A stretch of DNA of 64,000 nt from Sporothrix humicola (Eukaryota > Ascomycota > Sordariomycetes > Ophiostomatales > Ophiostomataceae): the NCBI GenBank assembly GCA_021396245.1, contig WNYE01000011.1:186001-250000 (forward strand). The letters are read 5' to 3'. The position numbers and the translations under genes are program-made. Each line of letters begins with the position of its first letter. Position 1 is the stretch's first letter. Positions 11,671-24,798 of this stretch are shown one piece after another. Below the pieces are notes generated by a model. The model saw only the letters and a program-made list of their open reading frames with translations. It had not been told where the DNA came from and did not search any database.

Positions 11671-14600
11671 TCTCTGAGAATCTCAAGAGATGAAAACCAA
11701 GATGTAAAAAAAAGGCAAACGAGGACGCCAAGTAAATAAATGTGACTGGCCTCAACGTATGCCGGCCAAGAGGAGACGAAGTGACCCCGGCATACCACCT
11801 GTGCAGCCCCGAATATGCGCCATAGGATGTGCAAAAGAAGCACTTGTCAATGTTGAAGGCGGATATGTACTGTGATGACTGGAAGAAAGCGTGAAAAGTG
11901 AAAGAGAAAGAGGACTTGCGTTGGCCAGTGGCAAGACGTGGCTCCAAAAAGAAATGAAGACAGCTGTGCTGAGGCAGTGTGCAGTTTCGTCTCGGCCTGA
12001 GCCCCTTCTTCGCTGGCATCTGTTTTATCGTCTTCTATTTTCATACCTGCGGTGAGCACTGAACGAAGCAAATTGAGATGTCAAGAATATCATAGTATGA
12101 GATGGTTTCCTCCCTATATTTTGGAGGAAGTATTTTATTCTTGAAATTTTGTGATTCTACGAGTCAATATTGACAATTTCGCGAGTAATCCTGCTCATAC
12201 TTTCTTTTGATGGGAGCTGAGGATGAAGCACGCTAGGTGGGGCACTTTGACCTCGCAAACTCTCTTCGTCTCTGTTCAGATACAAATTTGTTCAAGTGCG
12301 GTCGAGAAACGCCACAAGGCAGAAAAGAGGTGATAGTGACAGCTCCATGGTGCACAGCATGAACAAGACAGGTGTCAAGACAATGTTGTACGGCATATGG
12401 GGTGGTGGGTAGACAGAAGTACAAGTATGTAGGCACATATTTGAATCACAAAATAAGATGGAAGTGGCAGAGAAATTGAAAGAGAAAGCAGAAGCGAGAG
12501 TGCAAGTGAAAGCGAGAACAGCCAAGAGGGGACAGCCGAGGAGGGAGACATGAAGGAGTGCATGGGTTGCATCCTACTTGCTGTTGTGCCACCACCGACC
12601 GCCTCACTGCTGCCGTCTTCTGACCTCTTTCCACTTCACAGACAACGCTTGAACGACGGACCTGCTATTTGCACAGTTACCTAAATGCACAGTCTCCATC
12701 TACCGGGGATCTACCCTTCTCATGTCGTATTTTTTCTTTTCTTTTTCTAGACCACGACCTACTGAATTTAGAAACGGTATGCGCATATTGGGCAAAAGGC
12801 ATAACGGAGCAAAACTTACGGCGAGTCCGTATTGCGCACAAAATTTATTCAGATCCTGCAGGCGGGAAATGGAGAATAAAAATCAAATAAATAATTGACC
12901 TTCCGGCAGGCAAGTATGTAAAGGCCACGTCTTTTGGGGGTCATTTAGCGAAAAATGTTCCTGGTTTGGGGTCTGTTGGTTCTGCGTGGCTGGAAGCCTG
13001 TTGGTTCGGAGAAAGAAAACGTGAAAATGGTGTGGTGTTTTCAACAAAGAGTGTTTGTTAGTGATTCGATGTTTGGACTTCAATATTTGATTTTGTCGTC
13101 CTTTCTTTTTGACATGCCACATGTTTTTCTAGAATATATTTCAAGATGTAGTAGATATGTTTTTCTTCTTTTCATTTTCCTTCCCATCTCTCATGTCCTC
13201 TCATTTTTGCAAATTTCTCACACTTTCTTTTCTTTTTCTTCACTGCTACCTTTGGCGGGGGCAGGGGCTTGTTTGAATGCGACTCCGTACTTCGTGTTCC
13301 GCCAATGATAATACCAGAGAGGAGAGGCCTGACGCCAATTGGCCGGCCATGCAAACACGGATTTTCAAAAGAGAAACGTAGACGACGTCGTAACGCGTAA
13401 CTCGCAAAAATATCAAGAAAACAGAGACAGCTGTAAATGGCCTCAAGCCACAGCGGAAACTCTTCCCCAAACCCTGGCCGACTTGTGTCTGGTTGCAGTG
13501 AACGAGGGTGTGCCTGGTCTTTCTCTTGCATATGCAGGCGCAGCGGGCTAGCATTTTATTTTATTTATTTATATTTTATTTTCCTATTTGTTTTTGGAGA
13601 TGTGCGCTGCTGCTCACGGAGACTTTCCTATTCTTCAGTGGACGTCTGTCTCGGCTGTTGTCGTCCAATATTTCTTTTCAAAACGGCAAAAGACGCCAAA
13701 GAGACGTCAAAAACAAAAGATGTGTCGTCTGTTGGTCTGTTGTAAGAAGCTTGGCCCCCTTGGTCCCTTTTAGCCCCCGTTGCCGACTTGGCCGACTTGG
13801 CTCCCCGTGGCTTTTTGGAGGTCTGTTGGATCGTGTAAGTCGTTAGCGCTGTCGTAGCCCGTAATAGCGTGTGTTTGTTAGTCCACAGCACCAAAAGAAA
13901 GAAAACGCCAGCAATACGACACAACACAGCAGACACAAACACAAAACACAACCTCGCCCAGCGCGGCAACGCGGGGAAGATGTGCCGGAGGTTCGAATGT
14001 GAAAAGGATGTTCAGGGGGGGTCAGCCATCAACTGAAAAAGCTTGGTTCACTTTGCAAATGGGAAATGTTTTAGTGTGGGGGTTCGAACGACGCCCTGTA
14101 AGTCGCCTGGGCAGGCAGTGACAGCAGGGGGTGCTATGAAGTACCCACTCCGTCAACGCACACTGTGACCCACTTTGGAGGACATCGGGTGGGTCCCAGT
14201 TCAACGTCCCTTTTCTATTTTGCTGGTTGACGCCTTGAGACAAGTTCGTTTTTACGCGGAACGCAACCAAATATGGACGTCGTGAAGCGATATTGCAGAA
14301 ACTCAAAACTGATGAGTATCAAAATGATACTGCGGACAAAAACACGGCTAAGCCTTTGCCAGGGTACCTGGCAAGGACATATCGGGGCCGACGACCAGCC
14401 ACTGGACAGCAAGACCTGATACCTCGTCCTTCTCCTCCCTCTTCTTGTCCGTCTTGCAATGCGACTGGCTCCGGGCGGCGCTCCACGTCGCATTCCGTCT
14501 TGCTCCCCCACGTCTACACTGCGACGCATAGCGGACCTCTATTCGCTCCGTCCCCCGTTCTCTTGGAGATTTTGTGTGATATTTTCGTCTTTTTCTCGAC

Positions 14601-17600
14601 TCTGCAGCGTAATGGCTACGACGGTTGTTTGGATTGCGCGTACGGAGTACTGAACTTTCTTTTTTCCTCGGTCTCGTTTTTGTTCTCAGAAGGCAGACTT
14701 CGGCGCCGAAAAAATGTACTCGTAATGTTGTGACAAGTCATTGACAGCTGAAAGAGAAACGGACAACATCGAAGAGCGGTGAGACATTTCAACCACAGAT
14801 TTCATCTTGACTGGGTTATCAAAAATTATGTGCACATCAATAACTCCATTTTCTCCAGCATACGCGCATATGCTATCAGTTTTGCATCATTTCTGCAGGA
14901 TACTGAGCTATCCTGTCCAGTTCTGGCTATTTTTCATGTTGATCGTTTGATCTGGCCATTAATTTCTCCAGCTCATCTCCTCTCGTTCTTTCCACTTTCA
15001 GGGCTGTGAGCGGCCTCCATCCTCCGCCATCATGTCCACTTTCCCCATCAAATTGTCATTTTTAACTGCTCACTGTGTCACTTAATTTTTTTCCACAACG
15101 GGAGCCAGTGCGTCCCTTCCCGCTCGAATCAAAAGGGGGTCTTCCGAATACGTATTTTTGTGGATAACGGTGAACATCAGTGGGGGTGTAGACTGGAGAT
15201 GAAGCCAAAAATGCTGCGCTTTTGGTATCCTATTGGTTTTGCGAATGTTGCAGTTTGCGCTGCTCTGCCTCTCGCTTCTGCATATTTTGCAGGAAATGGG
15301 TAAGGGTCCCTTGTTTTGTTTTCTTTTTCTGGTTGTGCCCCTATTCACCATGTTTACTCTGTACCGTACTACGTGTCTTACTTTTATCACTCTGCGTAAT
15401 CCTCGGCCTCTTGTCTCACTTTCGCTTCAGCACTTTACTTTATTGCTCACACTTCTGACGCCACATTTGACGTCCAAAACCCACTTTCACATCCACATCC
15501 GCCACTTTATCATTTCGTAATCTGCATTTACACACTTGTTGATATCTCAAAAATTCAAAATGCATGCAACACTGCACCAACAGACTCAATATCGTCCGTT
15601 TTGATGGTCTCGCTAAGAAAACAGGAAGAACCAACAGGCACTCGCAAAAAACAACACACCACCTTGCCAGACTTTCGGGTCCACTGCTCGGAGCATATTC
15701 TCTCCTCTTCAATCTTTGGTTCGTTGCGCCCATCAATACCCCTTTTGCTTCACTGGACGCTGGGGGCCAAAAGACAACATCGACAGGGAGCCTCTGGGAC
15801 TCAAAGGAGTCACAGGCATCACAGAACACCAAAGGATCATCACTGGAACATTGCCTGGAAATCACTTGACAGTTACTCGTCTCGCTTACCTGCCTCCCTC
15901 CAGCTTTCCTCGCTTCCATAATCGCTTCCACTCTCGCTTTCTCCTGCTTCTCCTTGCATTCTCGTATCTCGCCCCCATTTATGCTTCCTACCTTCCGACT
16001 GACCACACCATTTACATTGAGCCAGTTTCCTGGGCCAATTTGGGGGCATCCGGACTGCACTCCCAGGAGCATTCTGGTGAGTACTCTGGCCCCCTCTGGC
16101 ACACCTTTCCAAGCTTCTGGGTAATGATCAGACCGTGCACAAAATTTTGGAAGGTAAATAAGCACATTTTGCCTTCTATCCTCTCCTTTGTCCCGAGATA
16201 ACGTTCTCTGGATCTTGGTAACCAAATGCCTCTGTGCACCTGCACACATAACAGACACGGCACATCGAGAAAACCACCCACCACAAGATGCAGGACCTTC
16301 GTGGAAGGTGTTCTTTTAGAATGGAAGACTCTGGAGTCCCCCAATCAACACTTCTCAACGAAGAAAACGTTATTTTAGGCGGCACAAAATTTATCAGCCC
16401 ATGAAAACGCCTGTTCAATAGTCACATTTTGAAACCTAAGCTGCGACCGACACCGCTCCCTTGCTGAAGACTTTTCTTTTTCTCTCGTTTTCCTCTCTCA
16501 TCGGCCACGTCTGGAATACACTACGTTGTGTGCTTTGCTTGTTACTATTCACATGCTTATGATGCTTCTCTTCTTTTAACTCGGCCGACAGTGACGACGA
16601 CAAGAAAAAGAAAGAAACGGACCGACAACAAGACGCATATACGATACGGAACGGAGCTCATCCACCACTCGCAACCGTTTCCTCTTTCCAATCGTACCCC
16701 GAGAACTGGATGTGCGAATGGTAACGTTAGAAACCGTTTTCCCTTTTATTTTTTGCCCAGTTTCTTTACAGAGTAGTAAACTCGGATTATGATGCCGTAT
16801 CAAGCGTTCACCACAGGTCTCGACCGAAGTATCCTTGCCGGTTTCCTTCACAGAAAGTATCATCCTGCGTCTTTTAATTGCTCACCATTGCTTTCTTCTT
16901 TTATCCATCGAGACCTTGATGTTTCCCCCCACGGTCTATTCCTCTTTCTATTGCCCGTACCCAGGATGTAGTGTCGAAGAATGTGGCGTATTGATGTGCC
17001 TCCTCCCTCCTCCCTCCTCCCTCCTCTCTCTGCTTTCTCGAATTCGACTGCTGTCTCCTCTGTCCAATGCCTCCCTATTTTTTGCTACCCATTGAAACTC
17101 TTTTGCATCTCGCATATAACCCCGGGAGTGGTATTCTGATAATGCAGGCATATCTTCCCCTGTATTTGGCCGAATTCTCCCACGTATGCTCTAATCTTGG
17201 TTGTCGAGTTTTTAACATCTTTATCATGTTTGGAGTAATCAATTAGTAGCATAGGTTTTCTCTAGACTTTCAGACTCATTTTCTACAATTCTCTTTCCAT
17301 GCAGATATAGTACGAGGTCTATGTTAACAGAAGTTAAATTTTGTATAGATTATTTTACATTTCTCTCAGTGTATCCTTTGATCTCACGATCGGAAGGGAA
17401 CTTCCATCTTGGCTTCTTGGCCGCTTGGTCTCTTGGCTGTTTGGTGTTTTATTTCTCCTGAGTGACCCCCATTTAACAGTAATCTGGTCCAGCCGTGTCT
17501 TGTTTCTGTTTCTCCTTGGGGGGGATTGGACGGTTGTAGTGGAAGGCAAAGAAAAAAAAGGAGAGAAGGAGAAAAAGAAAAAAAGAAGGGGGGCTGCAAA

Positions 17601-18720
17601 CTTTGGTTACGGTTACCGTTACGGTCTGGTCTCCGGGATAGATTCCCCGGGACGTTCCTAGACGTTACTGAAAACAAAAGAGGACCCACAAGGTTCCTGC
17701 GTCGTTCTCTGTCAGGACTCCATGATAGGAGTATCAGTTTGTGCCATTTTCCAGGTCTTGTCACCTTCTTGAAGCTCATATCGGGTCATGGTATTTTGCA
17801 TCCAGACTGGTTCTTCTCGATACTTCTTGTCACAGGTAAACGTTCAGCTTTCTGGTTCTGTGTTCCATACGGGGGTCAGTCCGACAAAGAAGAAGAAATA
17901 CCAACGGCTCATGAACATACTTGTCACTTTTTGTTTTCTTTTTGCGAGTGTTTTCGTTTCTTATTTTTGCCGTTTCTTTGGTTATCAAGTCTTGAATAAG
18001 CACTCTCCGAACCACTCACAGCCTGGGATTCTCCAGAATAGAGTGCCCCGTGCCGAAGAACTGTGTCCATGCTCACGATATTTCTTTATTTTCTTTATTT
18101 ATTTTCTATCCACATCACAAAAGCAATACTCGATACCACTCGATACAACTCGAGGCTAGGTTCCTATGGTCGTATCCTGTCTTTCTTCTTCGGATCTCTT
18201 TGCTTTTATTTCCTCGGTTGTGTTTCTGCAGCCTCCCTTCGCAGAAAAGAAAAAGGGGCGCATACAAGCATTGCCCAGGACGGTGCCTAGGAATTGGAAG
18301 TACTAGAGGAAGCTTAGCATAGACGACACTCGACACTGCATCAACAAAAATACAACAAAGCATATTCTTGTGTTTCGAACGATACACAGGACACAGCATT
18401 GGACTTTGAGGAGATATAATATCATCCTTCGTCTCCTCGTCGATCATCTTGTTTTCCTCTCGTCGCTCCTTTTCTTCATCACTCGGTTGACCGTGGTCGT
18501 TTTATGTTTTATTTCGTCTTTACCGTTCCTATTTTCTCACCCCTTTATATTTATATTTTATATTTCCCCTTTCTTCCATGATCGACACTCATCATCAGGG
18601 TTGATTTCGACATCGCCATATCCCCTTTTCTTCGTCTCCAACCGACTATCAATTTTCCTCGCCCCCAAACGGCCGCCACTTTGAGAATATCACGAACACC
18701 AAAAACGCACAACCGCCATC

Positions 18721-20012
18721 ATGGGCCTCAGTTCCGGCGAAGACTACAACCGGAACCTCACAATCGGCGTCGTGACAACATGTCTCATCCTGTCGGTCGT
18801 GTCGTTTGTGTTCCGGCTGTTTGCGCGCACGCGGTCGGCAGCCAAGCTCTGGTACGACGACTACTGGATGTGTTTTGTCATGGTGCTTTGCTTTGCCATG
18901 TCGGCCTGTGATTACACGGGTCTTCACTTTGGCTCCGGCCAGCACCAAGCCGATCTTCCTGTCGAGGAGTTTACATCGTTCCTCAAGGTGAGCACAAAAT
19001 ATCGTACACCAGTCTTTGTGTTACGCATACTAATCAACAGAACCTTTACGTGTACATGATCCTGTGGGCTTGCGGCGTGTTTGCCGTCAAGGTCGGCATT
19101 CTCCTCTTCTACTGGCGTGTGTTCCCGACTCGCTCATTCCGCATTGGCGTCGTTGGTGTCTCCTGTCTGTCGACGGGCATTTTCCTGGGCAACTTCTTCT
19201 CGTTTATGCTCCAGTGCCTGCCCGTCTCCCTCTTTTGGGACGAGTCTGTCGAGGGCAAGTGCATCAACCGCAACACTTTCTATCTCGCATCGGCCATTAT
19301 CAACGTCTTGGGTGATGTCGCCGTCCTGTTCCTGCCCATCCCCGTTGTCTGGGGTCTTCACACGTCGCGCAGCAAGAAGTTTTCTTTGAGCTTCCTTTTC
19401 CTTCTGGGCGCCTTCGTCTGTGTCGCCAGTATCTTCCGCATTCTCGCCGTCAACGAAATCGATCCCACCGACTTTACCTTTTCTAATGTCGGCGGCGGTC
19501 TCTGGTCGACGGTCGAGGTCGAAATCGGTTTTATTTGTGCCAACCTGCCCGCCCTCCGCCCCCTGTTTGCCCGCTGGTTCGGCCACGGCGGTGGCAGCAG
19601 TGCCGGCAAGTCGGCCTATGGCCCTAACAACAATGGCAACGGCGCCGGCTCGGGCTACGGCATGCACAGCAAGATCAGCGCCAGCCGCAGCGGCCGCATG
19701 CCTCTCGGCAGCAAGAACGGCGACCGCGACGTCGAGCTCATGTCGCAGGGCAACAGCTCGGACGAGATCAACTTGACAAAGGGCGGGCGCCCGGGCACCT
19801 CGGGCAGCGACGGCATGGGCAGCGACAGCAACAACGGCGCCGTTGGCGTGGCCCACGGACACGGTGGAGCTATGCCATCTCGTACTACTCACGGCAATGG
19901 TGGCTACGGTTCTAGCGGCATCCGGGTCAAGACGGAAGTGCAAATGACCGTGGACGAGTGGTCGCAACCCATTGACAAGAAGCGTGGCGACTCGTTTGCT
20001 CTGCCAGTTTGA
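18721..20012 (+). CDS. PTH11-like integral membrane protein (fungal rhodopsin domain)
   Basis: Exons 18721-18987 and 19041-20012, joined over a 53-nt phase-0 intron with a TACTAAT branch site, encode 412 residues. The N-terminal 270 or so hold seven hydrophobic helices with family features: RLFAR then DDYWM at the start of helix 2, LYVYMILWACGVFAVKVGILLFYWRVFP, a Cys-containing extracellular loop (WDESVEGKCIN), and a closing IGFICANLPALRPLF. The tail (about 280-412) is rich in Gly, Ser and Asn and should be cytosolic and disordered. This large family of filamentous fungi includes GPCR-like proteins such as Pth11, but most members have no known ligand, and this one lacks the CFEM domain of Pth11. 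The start codon follows CATC and is the first ATG of the frame. Confidence 0.88.
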
Positions 20013-23000
20013 GCAGTTTTTTTGAGAGATGCTGTGTGCGGTCTGTTAAGATGGACGAGTTGAAATAAGAAGACCAAAAGGGAATAGCCTCGGTACGATT
20101 ATGGCGGGGCTGGACTCTCACTGTTGGCGATGTGTAACGATGGGCTATATTTTTACTACTTGTTTTGATTTTCTACGTCTTCTGCACTTTGTTCCGATAC
20201 CGTTTCGTTAAGCTCCTGTTTTCATTTTTTATTCTCTGCTGTTTTCTTCTATTCATTCATTCATACCATACTTTATGCATTTGTTAGTTTAATTTGTACG
20301 GCATCTAGCCATGACCGAAAAATATAGTAAACAGTTCACGGAGTATTATTTTTCTATACTTATGACGACCCACGCGATCTAGACTGTTGGACAAGATGTT
20401 GTACCCCGTTGAACACGATCTGTAGAACGTGATGAAACACATTCCCAGTTGAATCGCATTGAGCTGCGATGAGCGAGATAATCCTCATTCGAACTGCTGT
20501 ACCATGCCTGTTCGCCATCATGATCGTTCGCAATATGCAGGCCCAGCCCGTTCCGTGTGTTATTTTCCAGCTATCAGAGACAGGAAGCAAAGGTACCCGG
20601 CAGGTATTCTCTCTGGGAAATCGAGTATTTCCAGAAGCCTGCATCTACAATTACACGACAGCACGGAAGAGCAGCCGAACATTGCATATGATACACAAGG
20701 AATGCAGGCGCACAGAACATGCAGCGGACGTGTGTACATGTAAAAAGGGACGATTGGGTTTGGTAGGCCTCGGAGCAGTTCATGTTTGTTGGAAGTTCTC
20801 TTGGGAATTATGTTTCACACGATTGTAAGAGCCTAGATCATAATGTCTTAGCCCAAGACCGAACAGTGCGGTACTCCGTATTATGGCATGATTTGCCATG
20901 CTTCGATCAGTATAGGGAGTACGACGTACGAAAAAAAATATGTGCTCTTCAATTGCATTTTCATTTCAATTTTCATGGACTTATTTTCCTTCCTGAACTC
21001 CTTTTTCTCAAGTTTGAGAAAGTCCTATGGCGAATTGAGAGGCGAAAGGAGAGGAAGTGAACAGCAGAATGTCTCAGCTCTTTCTTGGCTAGTGTTTGTC
21101 ATGAATGACAGACGGCCTCCTCGTATCATATTTCTACAAGGGACATGGTTTTGTAGACATGAAAGCAGTAAAAGAGCAGAAACAGAATGCAAAAATAATA
21201 TATTTGCAATTCCGCTTCGCATAAACCCCTGCGCGCATACGACGCTCTTTTTCTTTTCTTTTTCTTCTGGTTTTGCGTCTCCACGTCTCCGCGTCTCTTC
21301 CTGAACTAAGAAAGAAAGCCTGCACCGGACATGCAAGACCGTGACCAGGGTTGTCTCGTCCGAGAGTGAGACGGAGCAAATATTTCTCAGAACTCAGCAC
21401 TCTGCCAATAAAGACACTGGGGGAGAACGGGGCTTGAAGATGCTCAAAGATGCTCCTTGGACGCAATCTGACCCCCATACTATAATGTACACCGTATTCG
21501 TACAAGCTTGAAAGAATGCAACTGTTCTCCATGCCCGACGCTGCACTACGACGATGGATGTGAAGCACTTCATCCGCCATATTTTCCTTGGGGTGCCTTG
21601 TCGACTTGACCCACCAGGTCCTTTGCTTTTGCCTGCCCCCACGGCCCCTGACTTCACTTTGAGAATAGGAATAATATCAAAGTAAAAAGAGGAAGGAAGC
21701 CGGAAGGCAACCTGGTATTGGGGACTGCATGGGATGTCGTTTCTTTCTTCTCTCCTCCAGCATAGCGTCGCTCTAGAAGTGGAGGGTGATGTGCGCGTTA
21801 GCTCAACGCGGGAAGCACAGTATGCTTTCCAGTAGTCTCGCACGGCTGTACTTTAGTGTCAATTCTGGGCATCTCTGGGCGAAACAAGCACTTTTGAACA
21901 GCGCCACCCAGCACTCCCCCCAACCCACTAAAACAGGCCCTGGGCTAGCTCCTTCCAAGCCGGGCGCCGTCGCCGGGAGAGACCGCAAAAGAAAAGAAGA
22001 CCGTCTCCATCCAGGAGGGAACATTCGAAAACAAAAACAAGAAAAAGCAACGGAAAGAGGACATCCCACGCCCAGCTTGTGGTTTCTGTGTCTTGGCCCT
22101 TGGCCTGGCCAAGAAGTGCTAAGAGCAAAACGGATATGGTGTCGAAAGAGAACAGAAAAGAAAAGAAAACCAAGCGTGAGCGAGCTGAGACTGTTGCGAC
22201 AGTTGTGGGACGAGAAGCACAACAATAAAATGTCCGCAAAGGAGCGCAGACCACAGACAATGGAGGACAAAAAAATTCAAACAAGGAAACACGCCGTTCG
22301 GCTGGGGAAATGTGCCCTGTGTTCCCCGGAGACGTGAGAAGCACAGGTCATCCTGGGGGATTTCGTACGATACGACGAGCCTTGTTGAGGCACGGATTTC
22401 AGAGAACTCCATAGTAATATCTTTATTTGTACTCCGTATTCGTGCCTCCCTCCTTCCCCTAGCTAGGCCTGCATAACGGAGGCTCTTCTTGTCTCCGTCT
22501 AATTTTGAGCAGAAATCAGATTTTGTGTTTGTGCTTCCCACGGGCAAGCCACGACCTGTGAAGATGAGCCTTATGTTGTGACCGGAAGAATGAATGCTTT
22601 GTTGAATACATGACTACAAGGAAGAATTGAAGCTGGATGATAGTTTTTTTTTCTTTTTCGTGTTGGGGCGGCGTTGCGTAAATATTATGTTCTAATCTCA
22701 CAGCTATCACTTTGGTGTAAGTGGATACTGTGTAAATAGCGGAAAACCACCCATCAACATTTGGCAAGGAAAGAGCAGTGTGAGAGGCTGAGAGCGAACA
22801 CAGAGTAGAAACCGGTGACAGACAAAAATATAATTATCAATTAATGCAAAACGAAAATAAATGTTCCCATCCCAACAGACATTGGTCGCTCCAACAGACA
22901 CGGACACCCACCGGATCGGATGGCCTCGCCTCGCAACGTCCAGACTGCAGAAAGCATGCAACCCTCCTGTGCAGTCGATATGCGGCGACATGCGGCGAGG

Positions 23001-24798
23001 AGCTTTCTTCAATTGGTTCCCAGCCATCTTATGCAAATGTGTCTTCTGCTGTCGCACGAAATCTTCTTGCTTTGCGAATCGTTGTTGACTTTGAATTTGC
23101 AGTTTACTTCACCGGTTTGGGCCGTTGGAATAATGTGCCGCACCTGCGCCTGCTATCAGCTGTTTCTCCTTAAATGTTTCCCCCATCTTGCCTTTTCTGC
23201 TGCACGCTCTTTCCTTTTCTAAGGGCTCGTAAAACTCCGTGCTTTCCTCTTCGTTGGTTGCTCCTGCCGAAATTCTCGTGCCGACCCAGTCGCTCCTGCT
23301 GAACCATCGTAGCTGCCTCTGATCTTCACACTCGTTCTTTTCCAGACTGAAAGTTTTAAGGAACGATTTTTTCTCCTTTCACATCTTTTCCTGCCTTTTA
23401 CGGTCAAAGTATCTGTCATTGATGTGCAAGAACTTGTCAGCTTACTAAGAAGGAAAGAGCTAATAAGTGCCCTTCTTGTCCTGTAAAATGGACAAAAACC
23501 TGCTCATTAGCAGTGCGCTAAAAACTCGTCAGCGGGTTCCAACTGTAATCATTTCTGTCTTCCGTCTTGTTGATATCAACACACCATTTTGTCCAGATTT
23601 TCGCTACTATTCTCCCGCCCAGGTTCACACCCTTTGCTCCCAAAGCACTTTCAGCATTGCAGAGTTGCAATATTGCCTCTGTCTGCTCCATCTTGTCTCT
23701 CTTCCGAGAAAACCACGAGCGTTGCAGTGCAGCAAGGCTTTCCACGGGTCTGGTCTGGTCTCGCTTTGCCCCTATTCCATTCCTCCTTTGCTCTATCTCA
23801 TGCCTTTCCCCCTTCTCTCCTCCTTACGGAGTAATACGTTTCCCAACATCCAGCATGCATTGCACAGTTTCCATCCGGCTCAGGCAAGCCTATCCCACTA
23901 GTCTGTGGACCATGCTCGCCACGTTGCAATACTGGGAGGTTGAAAGACAAAAATAAAGGACGAAGGGGGTAGAAACAGGCCAAGCTTCTCCAAACCTCTT
24001 TCTCCTATCACACATCCCTCTCATTATTTTGTGCTTCCTCCTTGCCACTGACCGTATCATTTCTGTTTGATACCAATCTCTTCCGGACACAGCGGCCCTT
24101 TTCTCTCTCATTCTCGTCCTATCTCATTTCTTCCTTCCTGCCTCCTCTTCTCCTCCACCTCCATTGGACAAACATTTGGTGAAGGGCTACCACATCTGGT
24201 CATACCACATCCATTCTCGGCCACGCCCCCTTTTTCTTCTCACATCTGTCCACAAGCATTGCGTCGTTGCTCCCCAGAGTATTCTGTTTTTGTGTTGCCC
24301 AGAATATTGCCCAGACTGCCCAGCCTTTCCCTCAGACTCCCCCCCTCACCGTCGGCCTTCGCGTCTTTATCACCATCCTTGTTGTCTATCCAGTGGCTGT
24401 CCTATCGTGACATCGGCTGTGTCTTGTATTGTCTCGATTTGTCTTGCCTTGTCTTGTCATCAAGTTGCTTGCTTGAATCCCCGGATTATGCCCGTTGGCA
24501 ACACAGCATCTCTTGGACTGAACAAAACCTTTTATATCAAAGGCCAGCAACGATCTTAGTTCTGCTCCGTTCCTCACTTTTCTTCATTTCATATTATCCC
24601 AAGTGCTTTCATTTCCATACTCATATCTAGTTATACCCAGTTTACCTTCTCTTCATATACCCCCCTGCCTGGACAATCAATTCCCAATTCGTTTCTGTTT
24701 GAATTCCACGCATCATCGCCTGTCCTCTTTACATACTCTTTCCATCTGTTGCCGATACCGACATCCCATCTTTAACTCCACACTCACCGTCCTTCACA
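20013..24798. other. 4.8-kb gene-free region upstream of the NRPS-like gene
   Basis: No open frame here shows a recognisable domain; the longest are below 190 codons and overlap each other. Copies of the TACTCCGTA motif occur at 20871, 22429 and 23825. The last 900 bases before the NRPS-like start are strongly pyrimidine-rich, as in leaders of highly expressed fungal genes. This may be a long regulatory region or hold an unannotated non-coding transcript. Confidence 0.45.

Larger units (their letters stand above)
9847..18720. other. 8.9-kb gene-free region between the acetate permease and the PTH11-like gene
   Basis: No open frame here resembles a known protein. Most are under 160 codons, overlap each other on both strands, and begin with non-ATG codons. 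The longest, 272 codons on the minus strand at 15440-16258, starts with GTG and shows no domain. No tRNA with paired arms was found. The region does contain an 8-bp tandem array (10714-10793), T- and A-runs (11378-11400), a CTCCCTC run (about 17000-17030) and copies of the TACGGAGTA motif (11653-11670, 14641-14650). Its left end must include the acetate-permease promoter and its right end that of the gene at 18721. Confidence 0.5.

Noticed and set aside
14075..14095. GGTTCGAACG resembling a tRNA B box
   Set aside because: No flanking T-stem pairing and no A box at the right distance on either strand.
15440..16258. 272-codon minus-strand open frame in the 8.9-kb spacer
   Set aside because: GTG start, overlapped by several frames on the other strand, no domain, signal peptide or repeat pattern; judged chance, though a lineage-specific gene cannot be excluded.
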